64,000 nt of DNA from Saccharina japonica (GCA_008828725.1 MEHQ01000793.1:183977-247976), one strand, 5' to 3'. Shown: positions 24,401 through 36,491, counted from the first letter of the stretch. Program-made: numbers and translations. The notes: generated by a model not told the origin, from the sequence alone.

Positions 24401-27400
24401 CAATAAAAAATAATGCTCTACAGTGTTGAAACCGTCCAAATTGAGTTGAACAAACTGAAGCAAGTCGCTCTGTTGCTATCAACATAGCTGCAGGAGCATA
24501 TGGGTATCGAAAGGATAAAAAAGAACTCATTATCTTCCGCAGAAACGACGCGCGAGGCAGAGTATAAAAAAAACAGCCAAAACAAAATATACATATCATA
24601 TATATCATATATATACTCAAGAAAGTGGTTGTTTTCATAATCTCCGGCAACGGCACATCGGCACTGTATGCACACATACACCAGGTACCTGGTATTATAT
24701 ACCGTCACACGATATTTTTACTAGAGTGTAAAAAACACGGCAGTCCTTCCCACCTAAGCGTAGTCTGAGGGGCACGAGGTGGGTAAGAATCCGCCTTTTG
24801 TTGCTCTTGGCATCCCTGTGGCAGTGCTTCAATGCCAGCTCCAGGTCTGTTTCTGCCTCCTTGTACTGCGAAAGAAACAAAATTATGGATCAAAACGAAA
24901 GTAGCGTCAGTTGGCACGAGCAGTACGACGCAGGAAGGCAACCACGGTTGTTGTTGTTATTGTGGTTGTTGTTGTTGGGGGGGGGGCGTGATTGGGTGGC
25001 GTGGTGATTGGTGTTGTTACTGTTCATGTTGCTGTCGATTTGTGGTGTTCGTGTCGTTCTTGTTGCTTATCTTCATACTCTGGGCCCGTACGTACTGTGA
25101 ATTGTCTTCCTAAATAGAAACAAACTTATTGGTCACAAAAAAAGCGCAGGGCATCGATGAAGAGACAACCTGAATGAAACTCGGCCGGAAAGATGCTGTA
25201 GTGATACCCATTCCCCCCGCCAATAGAACAAGCGCAAAGAAGCTGCACAGCAGCTACGTTGGGCTAAATGGAAAACTACATTCTCGCACCAGGTTTTAAA
25301 AGGGCCATAGGGCTCATTGTCTTCGTCATTTGTCCAGAATGGCGGAACGATATAAAGGGGGTTCGTGACTACTGTGCTAGTCGTGTGACGGCGTTGACCA
25401 TGCCCGATAGCTTCAAAACGGGCGGAAAATCGAAACCTCCGAGCAATACAGCAGGAGATGGCACTTCCGTACTTCATCACAGCTTGCACGTGGAAACGTT
25501 TACTGGTATTCGAAAGGGTAGACACCATCTCAGCGACACACACCCGCCATGCTTAAAACTATCGAAATGTACATGTTATACGTTGTAGAGACTGGCTGCA
25601 ATGGGAACGCTCTAAACCACTGTGATGGCGTGAAATCCAGTAGTTTGCTTGTCATGCTCGTGATTGCGATATTTACCGTATACCCTATCGACAACTATCG
25701 ATCGCAAGAAGCCTACTTGCCTTGTCCTCCGATATCTTGAGCAGGCCAACGTAGTAGTGGTAGCTGACCCAGTCGGCTCTGGTCGACATCGGCTCGACCA
25801 CATCCCAGTGCTGCTCCAAAACCCTGTACGTAAAGCACGATGCCAAGGATGTAAGCAGACCCATTGTATCGTACTACAGGCAATACGTATACGTAGCACT
25901 GAAGTTTTCTCGACAGACGTGTGCTTAAAACGGGCATCGACTTGGACCAATGATAGGTTGTCGGAAAGGGTACCAGCAATAGGTCAATAGGTCAATAGGT
26001 ACGGATATTGATACTGCTTTTGTCATCCGCTCACCCCCGAATGTTGTTGCACATGCGCAGGTTCTTGAGGTCGCTGTAATGCTTGAACATGTCGATTGCC
26101 AGGTGCAAGGCGCACGCTTTTCTTGAAGCTGGAGAAAAGACCACAGCAGACAAGGAACACAATCAGAAAAATATAATTACTCAGCAGTATTGGCTTCAGT
26201 CGGAGGCCACCGCTGAGGAATTGTGTGTCCGACAGAAGAATGGAGAAACGGTTTAGTCTATACACCATGACAATTCCGTCACGGGTACGGCGCTTGGGAC
26301 GGTGTAGTCTCGGACGACTTTCGGACACAGCTATCATCTTAAACCCCCTGGCGCCAAGCTTATGCTATGCCTACAGTAGGCTATACCTAGGCTATACCTA
26401 CTGGAGGTAGATAGCGCCACACCCATCGCTAACCACCGATCATTGAAAGCATGTAAACGCCGTATGGATGGCTTACAGCACGACATACAAGCGCTCGCTT
26501 GAACACAGATACGCTACCAGGTAGCGTTAAACGCCGTGTAGGTGATCAATCGGGTGTATTTCCCAAACCCGCTTTTCATGGCGGTTATTTGTGCATACTT
26601 GGTCGTGTCGCAACGAGACGGAGCTACTGTTCCACTAAACCCTTTGGTAGTCCCTTTGGTAGCCCATTTGGGAAAATCAGAGAATATCAGAGACTATCAG
26701 AGACTATCAGAGACTATCAGACCCGAGAGGGGAAAAGCATCGAAAATAAGCGATTAACTCGAGTACAGCATTGGTAACCCGAAGCAACGCCTGCTACGTA
26801 TGGTAATGCTATGGTACTGCTGAGATAGGGGATAGAGGATGCTTCAGTGTGCCCGAAGTGCAACGGAAAGAGACGTACGACACGCGCGGGTCATGTTGAC
26901 ACTTGCACTGCTGGTACTGCTGCTGCTGCACGCTCTACCTATCAATAGAAGGCTAGCAAATGCCGCACTCGTCGCTTTCTAGGCGGCTAAGCCCTACATA
27001 GGCCCCCAACGGATTAAGGCCCAAATATCAACCCCTACCCCTCCCACAGACACATTTCGCGGACAAAGCTCCTGTCCTGTACAAGCGATGAATCATCCAG
27101 AAAATGACGCTGTGAGGTGAAGAAAGGATGGGTAGTCATCACGTCGGCACATATCTTCGCTTTGGGAGACAAAAGAGGCTGTATAGGCCAACTAGACCTG
27201 ACCTGCAAAGCACTGAAAACCCCTGAAAAACGAAAAGTAATGTGATTAGGCAGAACTCACTTCGTTTTTCGTTGCTCCGGTCGTTGATGGACAATCGGAA
27301 GGCCTGCGCGTTCGCCAAGCCGTCGCGGTCGCACATCGCCATCATCGCCACCACCATCGCCGTTCGTTAATGATGATATCAAGATAGTCACGTGGTCGAG

Positions 27401-30400
27401 CAAGATGAGCAGTTAGGCAGGAAATCGCGGTATGCTGGCCGCGCCATTTCGACGTCCATGCAATATCAATCTTTGATGTCCATATGAAATACATTTTTAG
27501 GCGCAAAAGGCGATCTAAAGAGCATTGCGTACGTAAGCGCTCCGTGAATCGTGGTGGAGGGATAGCATGCCGAATGAGAGCCCAACACGCACTCTTGTAC
27601 CATAAGCATAAGGGATGCCATGCCGTGATGGGTGATGCATAGGTATAGTGAAATGCATGAATACATTCTTATGAGCGAGGCACACACGGTATACCTACAC
27701 ACGGAGGCGTTCGTGATGTGGGCTTACCGGTATAGGCACACACAAATAGAACTACTGTACGCGTACCTCTCGTACAGTACTACAAGTGTAACCAAGCTGC
27801 GCATCCACACCTTTTCGGGCCGCGTTCTCGACCGCAAGTTTGTAGCGTGGGAGGACGGGGAGGGGGGGTGTACTCGATATTCATGCATGACCGTGGGCGT
27901 GTGACCCACACTACAGTGCTACCTGATACATCGCCTCTATCGCGCTGTACATGACACCATGCACATGACAGAGCACCATACACGCCCGAAGAGGGTCAGG
28001 CAACACTTTGATATGCTATTATGTGACATGGTGATAATGTATACACATACCGGTATATAATACCAAGTATATCCTTAATATCACCCATACCGCAGGAGGT
28101 GGACATGATATGCTCACATCTGACAGCAGTTTAATACCTTCATGATGGTGTGTGTCGTGAGCACCATGCTCTTGCTGCCCTCCTCCTCCGCCTCCGCCTC
28201 CCCGTAACTTGGCGCCGCAGACGCCCTCCCTCCAGAAGGTCCCCAGTCTGCCTGTTCCACACAAGAATCTCCCTTTCAGCCAGTTACTATTGTCACAGCA
28301 GTGGTGCCGTGCGACATAAAACAGCTTGCTACTGCTGTACACGCGTACGTGCGGAGCCGCGGATAACTCCTCGACTGCGACGGAAAGTGATACTGTACTA
28401 ATACTGAAGTAATGCTGTAGTAATATTGTAGTAATGGTGTAGTAATACTGTAGTAATACTGTAGTAATACTGTAGTAATAGTAATGGTTTCCTCAAAAGG
28501 CACCGCAATGAAAGTGCACCGCAATGAAAGCGCATCGCAAGCAAAGGGCGCTCTATTACGGGGGAACATAGTAAGTAGGACTAAATAGGGCCTATGGTAC
28601 ACACAAAAACCTATATATTTACCTACTTTTACTAACAATACATGGTCCTATTTACTAGCATTTACTATGGTCCTCCGTAATAGCACCGCAAGGAAGCATA
28701 CTGAGTTTGGAGCATGTATAACATAGCACAGCAATCCAATCAAGGGTGCGACGGTCGCACCTTCTTGGCGAGGTTCCTCACTCCAGCCACCATGGTGTAC
28801 AAACACGGGGCGAGCCATATTCCCTCTGGCACGAACATGCCGTCCAAGAACGACCTATCATATCATGTAATATCACCGTCACGGTACGGCGGTGGCCTCT
28901 GTCAAAATTCCAATATTTCAACCATATTACAGTATAGCCGATAGGTGTCTAGAGCTACATTTGCACAAAGTACATCGTGTATATATGTACATGGAAAAAT
29001 GTGTGTTTTCTTCTGTTTTCGAGTGCACGTACCATGGGTATTTTTTCTGGCGAAATTACAGGATGGTACACCACAGCCCGTAGTACCGTTCTTTCGCGGG
29101 CTGGTACTGGTGCTGGTACTGTCCGGTGCACGTGCTATTTCGTGTTTGTTTCCTACCATCGGGACACTTTGTTTATTATAACCTGTTTTTGTATTCACGG
29201 GGCTAGGTTTCAAGGAAATTTACTACTATTAATAATAGCGTGAGAACACCATATCATCAAACAAACACACGATGCTCTGAGCCGCCAATGCAAGGCATGT
29301 AAATTAACATACCAGGTATAGGATACAGTACGAGGTATGGAAAAAGCAAAAAAATATGTGAACGGCGTGTGGTTCCAGTATTATGATAAGGTATTTAGCA
29401 TAAAACACCTTAAAACTTAACTTTAACCGTAACTCTAACTCTGACCCCAACCCTCGGCCGAGCTGTATGGAACTTGTCGGGAAAAAATCCGGCAAGAAAA
29501 ATATTTTCGGAAAAAAACTCAACCCCATTACAATTCACACGTAAATATTTTGCCATTTCCATACTACAGCAGTATTAATAAATACCGTACACTTATTTAC
29601 GGGTTCCGCAAATAATACTGGATGCTCCTGTACATGAATAGGAAATAGTTGTGACAATACATCGGACAGTAGACACGGGCTGCTCGACTGTTACTGCTGC
29701 TGCTGTATATCATACCAGGTATATTGCATGTATTGAAGCTCTAGACTCCTTCGATCGAGCTATAAACTCGTGCAGCAGCCTCTATTGTATAATAGTGTTG
29801 GGATATATTGCCGCCCTCAAGCTACCTGTACATCTCGCATTTCTTCAGGATGCCCTTCCAATATGCTGCAGCAATACATCACGATACGTGTTGTAAATGA
29901 GAAAAGGGTGCGTTCTACACTAAATTCAGTATAATGCCTCCCCGATCAATTATTTTTCTGCAAATATCAGCCCGACTTTCTTAGCGCTAGATTTCTAAGA
30001 CTTCAATAGGGGTCCTGTGCTGCTGTAGTCTGACAATGACCACAACCAACTAATGACAATCTTTCGCACGTCGGACCGATCATCTACAGATCATACAGAT
30101 CATACAGATCATACAGATCATACAAACCAGATAGATCAGGTAGGTAATTCTACATCCTAACTTGCCGTTATGACTTGCTGTGCACGATCTGTAAAGTACA
30201 GATCCAACCCAGGATATATGTGCTAATTCATGCAGATTCTACAGCTCTCACCCGGCGACATGAACCACAGTAGACCATGCAGATTATTAATATATAGTTC
30301 GAAGTATGCCCTGAACGATCTAGATCGTGAAGTGGGAACTGATGATCTGATCTATCTGATCTGTGTCTATCAGCTCTATCCGAGGTGTGCAACCTTTCAA

Positions 30401-31200
30401 CCCTCGTCCGCTCGTACTGCTCATACTGTGTGTACTGCTTGTACTGCTTGTGCTGCTTGTACTGCTTGTTCGTAACGGCTGTGGCCACTCACTCCAGTGA
30501 GGCGATGTACTGCTTGTGGGCTTCTTCCGTTTTCCCCTCGTGCGACGCCTGAAGAGACCGAAGAACCCCTGCCGCCACCACCGCCAATGCCCCCTGCAAT
30601 CGCTGGGAGCACTCCCTGTCCACCTGTCTCTGCAATACGACAAACGACAAGTAATCCGTGTGGCGTGTACTGCGTAAGTCGTGCGGTGCCGCAGCAAGAA
30701 ATATGCCACCAATGAGTGGCCATACACGTTGCGAATAAAGTACGCATGACAAATATTTCGGGCTCCGAGTGCTGCTACTTGGTGCTACTTGGCGCGTGGC
30801 GGCGAGGCTTTCGTTTCTGCTTCATAAAGACGGCATCGTCATTGGTCCATGGTGGCATGGTGGTAGTCTCGTAGACGCAGCCGGAATGCCATTAAAAAAG
30901 TGCATGTCAACGAAAGCTCGACAACTTCCATCATGGGACACCCGGTATTTGCACAATGCTGTACATAACAGCTGCGGATAAAACGACAGGAGGTCTGCCA
31001 GGACAACTCGTACATGATAAAAAGTCGTATACCTACCGTATAACACGCATGCAAGGTTAAGGTTACCACACCCCGGTGATAAGATTATGACCTTTAAAAA
31101 TACTATTGCCGGGTGTACTGTTGTGGGTGGGTGTGCTATCTAACGCACCCCCGGTGACAAGCAACATGCGCGGGAGTGTCACAGCCAGGGGGTGTGGTAA

Positions 31201-31253
<53 letters not shown>

Positions 31254-32566
31254 CGTACTCATTTGTTGCTTGCCTTAGTCATTTGACCATTGACCACGCA
31301 TCCCTTTCGAGACGGAGGGGGGGGGTGATAATGAGGGTGTGTGCTAACGGTAGTGAAAATTGCTATCATACAAAAGGAGTGTTACTACAGTAGTAATAGA
31401 CCTCGGCCAGACTGCAGATGGCGTGATAGCAAGGGGGTGTGATAGCAAGGAGGTTGATACCGGCAACAAGGAGTGTGCTAACGCGCGAGAGGCTTTCGTC
31501 TGAAACCAGCTTGCTCTTCCATTCCCACGCAATACTGCCGGTGACAGTAAGGGCAACGCCTGAAACCGGAGATGACAGCTACCTTATGCCCTACCAAAAA
31601 TATACCAGGTATCCGAGTATCACCGGGTGTGCACATGTGGGGGGGGGGTGGTATCTAAGGCGGGTGTGCTTTCTTCCGTGTTATACGGCGGTACTCTGGT
31701 ACAATACAGGACACCTACCGGTACGTAATACCAGGTGCGAAACAGGCTAACAAGAAAGCCACGCTGATATTCAGAGGAAAATACCAAATTTGAGAGTCGT
31801 TATCTTGAAATTAGTGTAGAAGTCACCCTCTCTTAAATAATAAATTCAGCTTTAGCCAGCTTTCCTGTTCATCATCAGGTGTCCTGCACTGTACTCGTAC
31901 GTACCTGGTACTTCTTATAGACACGACAACCAAACGTCGTCCACCTTGTAGGTACGAGCGTATAGGTAGCGAGTCGTAGCGGGAGACGACGGGCTTCAGT
32001 ACTGGATACTGGACTGACCTTAGGCGTGCTATTCGTACGTACCAGGTACTGCTCTGCACGCGTAAAGCGGTACTTTAAGTACCGGTACGTCGTCTACGAG
32101 AGCTTTGCCAGCTTCGCTGATTCAAAAAGCATCGAAAGGCGTTGATTGGCCATTCGACGGACGAGTACGTATATACCCGCGGTACCAGGATGGACGGAGT
32201 ATTTATTTCTTGTGTACAGGACTACAGCAACTCGTACTGCTGTGCTGTACCTCGTAGCCACAATATGATGTTCAACAACTGCTGTCCTGCAGAAATCTAT
32301 GATTGTTTGGAACACTACTTCGTACAGTAGAGGTATCTCGCTTTACAGAAGGCTCCTCGAATCCTGAGAGTACACCTTGAGAAATGATGCACTTCTATGA
32401 TAGCCTATGAGTGCAACAGCAGTGTTACCTGATGTAGATAGGGGACGAAATCCTCCCCGTAAGGTATGTCACCAGCGTGTGCACTAAGGCACCTGGCCAT
32501 CGATGCTCCATCGTGACTTCTAAACGCAGCGTCAAGAGTCCTGAGGTGCCGTTCCAGGGTCATCAT
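18427..32566 (-). CDS. PCID2: PCID2/Thp1 homologue, TREX-2 mRNA-export subunit
   Basis: Twelve exons read on the minus strand: 32429-32566, 30493-30629, 28761-28854, 28138-28251, 27261-27303, 26035-26128, 25721-25823, 24754-24865, 24124-24196, 23181-23306, 19394-19514, 18427-18522. Every junction is in phase and the sum is 1251 bases, 416 residues plus stop (human PCID2 is about 400). Signature passages are LRTLDAAFRSHDGAS (N-terminus), MFKHYSDLKNLRMCNNIRG, WVSYHYYVGLL, LELALKHCHRD with RRILTHLVPLRLRLG, FITRGTYLLMEKC with YRNLVKK, VDEIECLLANLIYR and NLVKGYIAHKAK, in the order of the animal and plant proteins. The second half is the TPR-like/PCI winged-helix region that binds Sac3 and Sem1 and nucleic acid. 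The product should work at the nuclear pore in mRNA export. All introns are GT-AG except the one after 25,721, which is GC-AG. Confidence 0.92.
25721..25823 (-). CDS. PCID2: PCID2 homologue exon 7, GC donor
   Basis: A 103-base exon coding VLEQHWDVVEPMS to SEDK, including the conserved YHYYVG. The downstream splice site is AAG/GCAAGT, the consensus of GC-AG introns, and only this choice keeps phase with the YKEAETD exon at 24,754-24,865. Confidence 0.85.
26683..26722. repeat. Short tandem repeat, ACTATCAGAG type
   Basis: About four copies of the 10-base unit ACTATCAGAG lie in a PCID2 intron. Confidence 0.75.
28138..28251 (-). CDS. PCID2: PCID2 homologue exon 4 with acidic insert
   Basis: A 114-base, phase 0-0 exon with an AACAG acceptor and an AAG/GTATTA donor. 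It codes an Ala/Glu-rich loop (EAEAEEEGSK) followed by a helix (MVLTTHTIMK) that joins directly to the AFRLSINDR exon. The loop has no counterpart in human PCID2, and explains the slightly larger protein. Confidence 0.75.
28388..28482. repeat. Short tandem repeat, TAATACTGTAG type
   Basis: About eight imperfect copies of an 11-12 base unit containing TAATACTGTAG lie in a PCID2 intron, directly before a doubled CACCGCAATGAAAG string. Confidence 0.75.
28553..28683. mobile_element. Small inverted-repeat element, full copy
   Basis: A 131-base element in a PCID2 intron with ends CTATTACGG and CCGTAATAG and inverted arms sharing ATAGTAA and TAGTAAATAGGACC-like strings. A related, left-truncated copy is at 55,517-55,658. 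It has no coding capacity; I could not settle a target duplication. Confidence 0.6.
30070..30385 (-). repeat. GATCTGTAT-rich dispersed repeat, copy 1
   Basis: This is a ~320-base block in a PCID2 intron bounded by (ATACAGATC)n. In reverse orientation it matches 44,760-45,070 through CCTGGGTTGGATCTGTACT-like, AACGGCAAGTTAGGAT-like and TTCCCACTTCA strings in the same order. It has no reading frame. Confidence 0.65.
31060..31680. repeat. Degenerate GGGTGTG/CTAACG repeat region
   Basis: Strings such as GGGTGTGCTATCTAACGCAC, GGGTGTGTGCTAACGG and GGGGTGTGATAGCAAGG recur around the poly-G run. The core CACCGGGGTGCGTTAGAT or its complement reappears near 59,190 and 60,390, so this is a dispersed family, not a local accident. 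Confidence 0.5.
31202..31253 (+). repeat. Poly-G run of 52 bases
   Basis: An uninterrupted run of 52 G lies in the first PCID2 intron; the pre-mRNA, read from the other strand, carries the poly-C. Such a run can form intermolecular or intramolecular G-quadruplex on the DNA plus strand, and its exact length is also the kind of thing an assembly gets wrong. Confidence 0.9.
32429..32566 (-). CDS. PCID2: PCID2 homologue exon 1
   Basis: This exon starts with two in-frame ATGs (32,566 and 32,563) and codes 46 residues including LRTLDAAFRSHDGAS, which matches the N-terminal helix of PCID2 proteins. The donor is CAG/GTAACA, phase 0. An in-frame start so close to the conserved helix fixes the gene start. 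Confidence 0.85.
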
Positions 32567-33069
32567 TCCTACCACTTGCAGCAGATATGGGATAGAGCTA
32601 CGAGCTTAGTTGCAGCAGCAGGGCGACAGCAGCCAGAGTGCAACAGCCAGCACACAACACACTCGCTCAATTGTGTGGGGGTCTCCAAGTATTGCGGAGG
32701 CGTTGTCATGTTTGTAACCGTCAATATTTGTTTGGTCGAAAATCGAAAACGACGAAGCGCGAAGCGCCCAGCGCCTACAGGCCAACAGGCCGACGGATCG
32801 TCGCAGGTCAGATAAGAAGGCAGTAACGTCGTAGTGCGTCAATCTACTGTTGTATACGGTATAGGGCAAGTAAAGGGCATACTACAGACAGGCAGATGCT
32901 GTGCGAAAAACTGAACAGCCGGACCTACCATTCCGTCACGCGTGCGGCGCTAACGGCCAGCAAGTCAAAGGTTTGCCGACGTTTTGTCGGTTCCTCGCGC
33001 AAATTGCGCCGGTGCGTGGCACGGTGTTGGCTTCATTTCGTGAACCTTCTCGTGTTCCGACTGGTGAAG
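32567..33069. promoter_or_regulatory. Head-to-head promoter region, PCID2 / membrane protein
   Basis: About 500 bases separate the PCID2 start (minus) from the ATG at 33,070 (plus), so the two genes probably share a bidirectional promoter. I cannot point to specific factor sites. An in-frame ATG at 32,896 would shorten the gap if used. Confidence 0.45.
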
Positions 33070-35583
33070 ATGTACAAGCGAGCAGGGTGGACCATAACGT
33101 GTATGCTGGGAGTGTGGGCGCTGTTGCTGGTCTCTAAATCCTACCTAGCTGGCCCTTCGCACCTTCGAGGGAGTGCTCCGGAACGGCCCCGGAGTGCATC
33201 TCCATCCGCGAGTCACTCACAGCAATGGCAGCGGACTGCCAGTTCTATCGAGGAGAAGTCCGCAAGCCGTGACTTCTCGGGAGTGGGGGGGGTGGGTATG
33301 ACCGGACAAAACGGGGAGTGCCAGATGGTCTTGGACAACAGAGGCAACCCGTTGAACGATCTATCTGGTCCGGCTCTACCCTTAGGAATAGCTGTTACGG
33401 GAGAGGTTTCTAACGGCGGGTACGAGTACTACACGGTGAGAAAACGCTACGTACCGCATGCTTTAAAAATGCACGTCTATAAAAAGTGCCCCCACGTATT
33501 TCTACTGTAAAACTCAGTGAAAATCGACGATTACACGTACGTACTGCACCATTTACAGAAATACTGCACGTGATTCGCCATTAATTTGAAAGACATTGGT
33601 TGATGTATGTCCGGGGGGGCGGGGGGGGGGGCTCCCACTCTACGTACATCAGGACAGGCAGAAAGCCTTGAAATGACGATACATAGTCGACCAGTCAAAT
33701 AACGCCAGCAGAGCAGACCAGAACTATCACTACGTTATGTATCCAACTCCGGAGAACCTTACTCAGAGGTGGAGCGCAACGTGTATAATGATAATTACAG
33801 GTCCATCGCACACCATACGCTTCCTGCATACCCTTACGTACCTGGTAGCTCATGTATCGCACGTACGACGTAGCTGGAATAGGCGGCGACACTTCACCCT
33901 CAAATACACTCAAATATACTTACTGTATAAACACACTCACCGAGTGTGTGTGTGTGTTTTAATGTCTGGAGTCAGAGGCTATACATATTAACCCACAGTA
34001 GTAGCTTCAGCGCCGAAAGGGCGTCAAGGGTGTCAACAAATCAACCCTTCCTATGAATAGGAGTGCAAGGTGGAAGAGCGGTCACTTAAGGCCGCCGCGA
34101 TCTGTAAAAAAGACAACCAAGGTACGTACGCGCGGATTGGTTCGGGTTTTAGTTGGACCGAGTACTGTTGTACGCATCGATACACCCCTGTCTTTGGCGT
34201 TCCGTGCATAACACCAGTACTCGTACTCGTATACCCGATAGGTTTGTATTTCTCGGCACGCGCACCATCATAGAGTGGATATCGGGCTCATCGTGCAGAG
34301 CGGCGAAGAGGACCTGTATGTCTCGGTTTCCGACATACACCCACGGGTGGAAAGGTAAGCACGCGCACATGTCGCACCGCTCTCCTCGTGATACTCCCGT
34401 GTAGGTTGGGGTGAAAAACAAAACACAGATGTACTACGTACTGTATATAGAGTGTCAAATCGCCCACGTGGTGTAAATAACTCGATATGTATGAGACGGA
34501 AGGGTAGGGAGGAGAGTCGAAAGGGACGGAGAGGCGAGGGAGGGAGGGAGAAGGAGGTCATTATCGCGATGGGCGAGTTCGAAGGGCTGTGGGTTGTAAC
34601 TCTCGGGCTCGAGCAACTGCATCTGCATAAAAGTATGTGCATTGCAGGGCAGGGGTCATCTCCGACTCCAAAAATAGGGGTTAAAATGTGCTCTCCGCAG
34701 CTGGTACGATGTACGCCTTCGATGTTCCTTCTATTTGACCACTATTAATAGTGCCATCAATAGAAGCAAAAAACTTATCGTTGCATGTCTCGTAGGCCCG
34801 TGAACGATCTAGTGTTTTTCCCATGGAAAATATGTACATGGCGACGCCCACAATCGAAAAGTACCGTATCGGTCGCAACCGTTTCAAGTGTTTTTTTTTT
34901 ATTTCCAACCGCTACTTGGGATCCGTTCATTTCTCGCATATTTGTCTGTAAGAAACGTAACATCAGTCGTAGGCTGCTATTATACATATTGCTTCTGAAC
35001 AGTAGTACCAATAGTGTTAACTGAAGGTTTTCAGATGTGCGCCCGCAACAACAATACCACCAGATCCTGAACTACTGTAGTATGTTTTCTTTGCTCTCCC
35101 TTCTGCACCGGTATTTCGTATCAGCCTGCAAAAACAAACACCACTAGATCCCCACGGTAGATATGTTTCCGCTTTTTCCCTCCCGTCTGCACCCGTATTT
35201 CGTACAGTGTCAATTCGCAACAAAAACTCCCAGCAGATACCGACATGGTTTCGTTATTTGCCCTCATTACTGTGCCGGTATGGTTTGTCAGTGGGAGCAC
35301 CTGGATCGCTGCCAGGCAAGGAGACGACCACATCAGCTTACCAACCTACGCCGAAGATTTCAACGGCGTGAAGCCTACCGCCCTGTTCGTCGGGGTCCAT
35401 GGCCGCCCGGGAGGAAAGTTCTCGATCGAAACGACCATCACCGACGTCGGGGAAAGAGAGATTGGAGCGCACATGCCCCTCGAGAGTGCTCTTGTGGCCC
35501 GTCCCGCGCCTGTGGAAGTGCCCGTCCCGAATGTAGATGCTCGGCAGACACATCGGCAGACGCGAGGCATCTCTTCCCCCTGA
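33070..35583 (+). CDS. Type II membrane protein with PPC-like ectodomain
   Basis: I infer three exons: 33070-33435, 34299-34354 and 35292-35583 (stop TGA), all in phase, 237 residues. An N-terminal MYKRAGW is followed by one hydrophobic segment (ITCMLGVWALLLV), a Ser/Pro-rich stem, then PLGIAVTGEVSNGGYEYYT joined to SGEEDLYVSVSD and on to GSTWIAARQGDD, LPTYAEDFNG and ALFVGVHGRPGGKFSIE. That order of strands resembles prepeptidase C-terminal (PPC)-type beta-sandwiches, so the ectodomain would face the Golgi lumen or outside. The start at 33,070 is chosen because it puts the anchor at the N-terminus; 32,896 is an in-frame alternative. The resemblance is by eye, and the last exon could instead splice onward. 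Confidence 0.6.
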
Positions 35584-35644
35584 TGGTGGTGTTGGTGGGG
35601 GGAGCAGCACGGCAAACACGTTGGGCGAAGCTAATATTAGGCCT

Positions 35645-36256
35645 TTAGGAAGGAAGGAAAGGATCGGCAAGCCCGCGATGCCGGCGTGGTTTCTCGCGTT
35701 TTCGAATTAAAACGGGAGAAATGCAGGGCCCGGTGCTTCCGGTCTGAGTGTACAGTGTTATAATAATATGAATACTGTAAGATAGTAGTATCTGCGCAAA
35801 AGCCAACGCTGCTGAAGCTGAAACGCTTTCATTGGTGAGAAGTACAACTTGTATCTGCGCGAAATGAACACTTTTCTCGCTGCAGCATCCGACATAGAGG
35901 CTACACAGGGTTAGTGACGAAAAAATGGAGCAACCTAACGTATTCCTCTGATAAGACACATATCCAGCAACAGGCGGCCAAGCGACTTCGGCAAGAACGC
36001 TCGAAGTACAACGAGCACGGACCACAATGTTTCCGCCAAAAACGAGCGCGTTCATCTTCGCTACGGCATGACCCATACATACGAGACCCCTGACTGCTTC
36101 ATGCCCGTCATGATCATCGTAGTTTTCCCGGCCAAAGCGTGCCACAACCCCAGCTTGGCACAGGCAGGCAATCGACCGGCGACGCTTTTGACGAAACCGC
36201 TGCCCTCGGGCGAAGGTGCCGACAAAGCGGAGGGAAATGAGCCCAGAAATCGACAA
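35645..36256 (-). CDS. Unassigned open frame downstream of Lines gene
   Basis: A 203-codon open frame without recognisable motifs lies just past the 3' end of the minus-strand Lines gene and may be chance or part of its 3' untranslated region. The 35,950-36,240 part has mixed hydrophobic and basic content and moderately gene-like codon use; the rest does not. I would not treat it as a gene without transcript support. Confidence 0.2.
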   Translation of the reverse strand: MSISGLISLRFVGTFARGQRFRQKRRRSIACLCQAGVVARFGRENYDDHDGHEAVRGLVCMGHAVAKMNALVFGGNIVVRARCTSSVLAEVAWPPVAGYVSYQRNTLGCSIFSSLTLCSLYVGCCSEKSVHFAQIQVVLLTNESVSASAALAFAQILLSYSIHIIITLYTQTGSTGPCISPVLIRKREKPRRHRGLADPFLPS

Positions 36257-36491
36257 CCAAGAGGATCAAACAGGGAGCCTCAACCTTCCAAGACACCATG
36301 GAACTTTCGTAACCCGTTCAGAATCGCGTCCACATTGATGGGAAAACTACTTGGAATTAGAGTGCACTCATGTTTTTCCAGTAGTAAAACGGTTAGAGTG
36401 TATAATAGGTTTGTTGTTCTATATTTTCCCTATTCATTCGCCACGGCCCTACAATTCAACCCCCGGTATCAAGCAGCGTCCTCCTGGTCCT

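Noticed and set aside
27304-27360. Upstream extension of PCID2 exon 5 (MVVAMMAMCDRDG)
   Set aside because: There is no AG acceptor in the preceding ~100 bases; the first AG is at 27,304-27,305, giving the short exon used.
27795-27850. Possible extra PCID2 exon (minus strand, NAARKGVDAQ-like)
   Set aside because: Exon 4 joins exon 5 directly in phase 0 and the join matches the family without a gap; the candidate has no good acceptor for phase 0 and is not needed.
35346-35615. Minus-strand open frames opposite the third exon of the membrane-protein gene
   Set aside because: The plus-strand frame joins two other exons in phase and has better codon use; the minus frames are its shadows.
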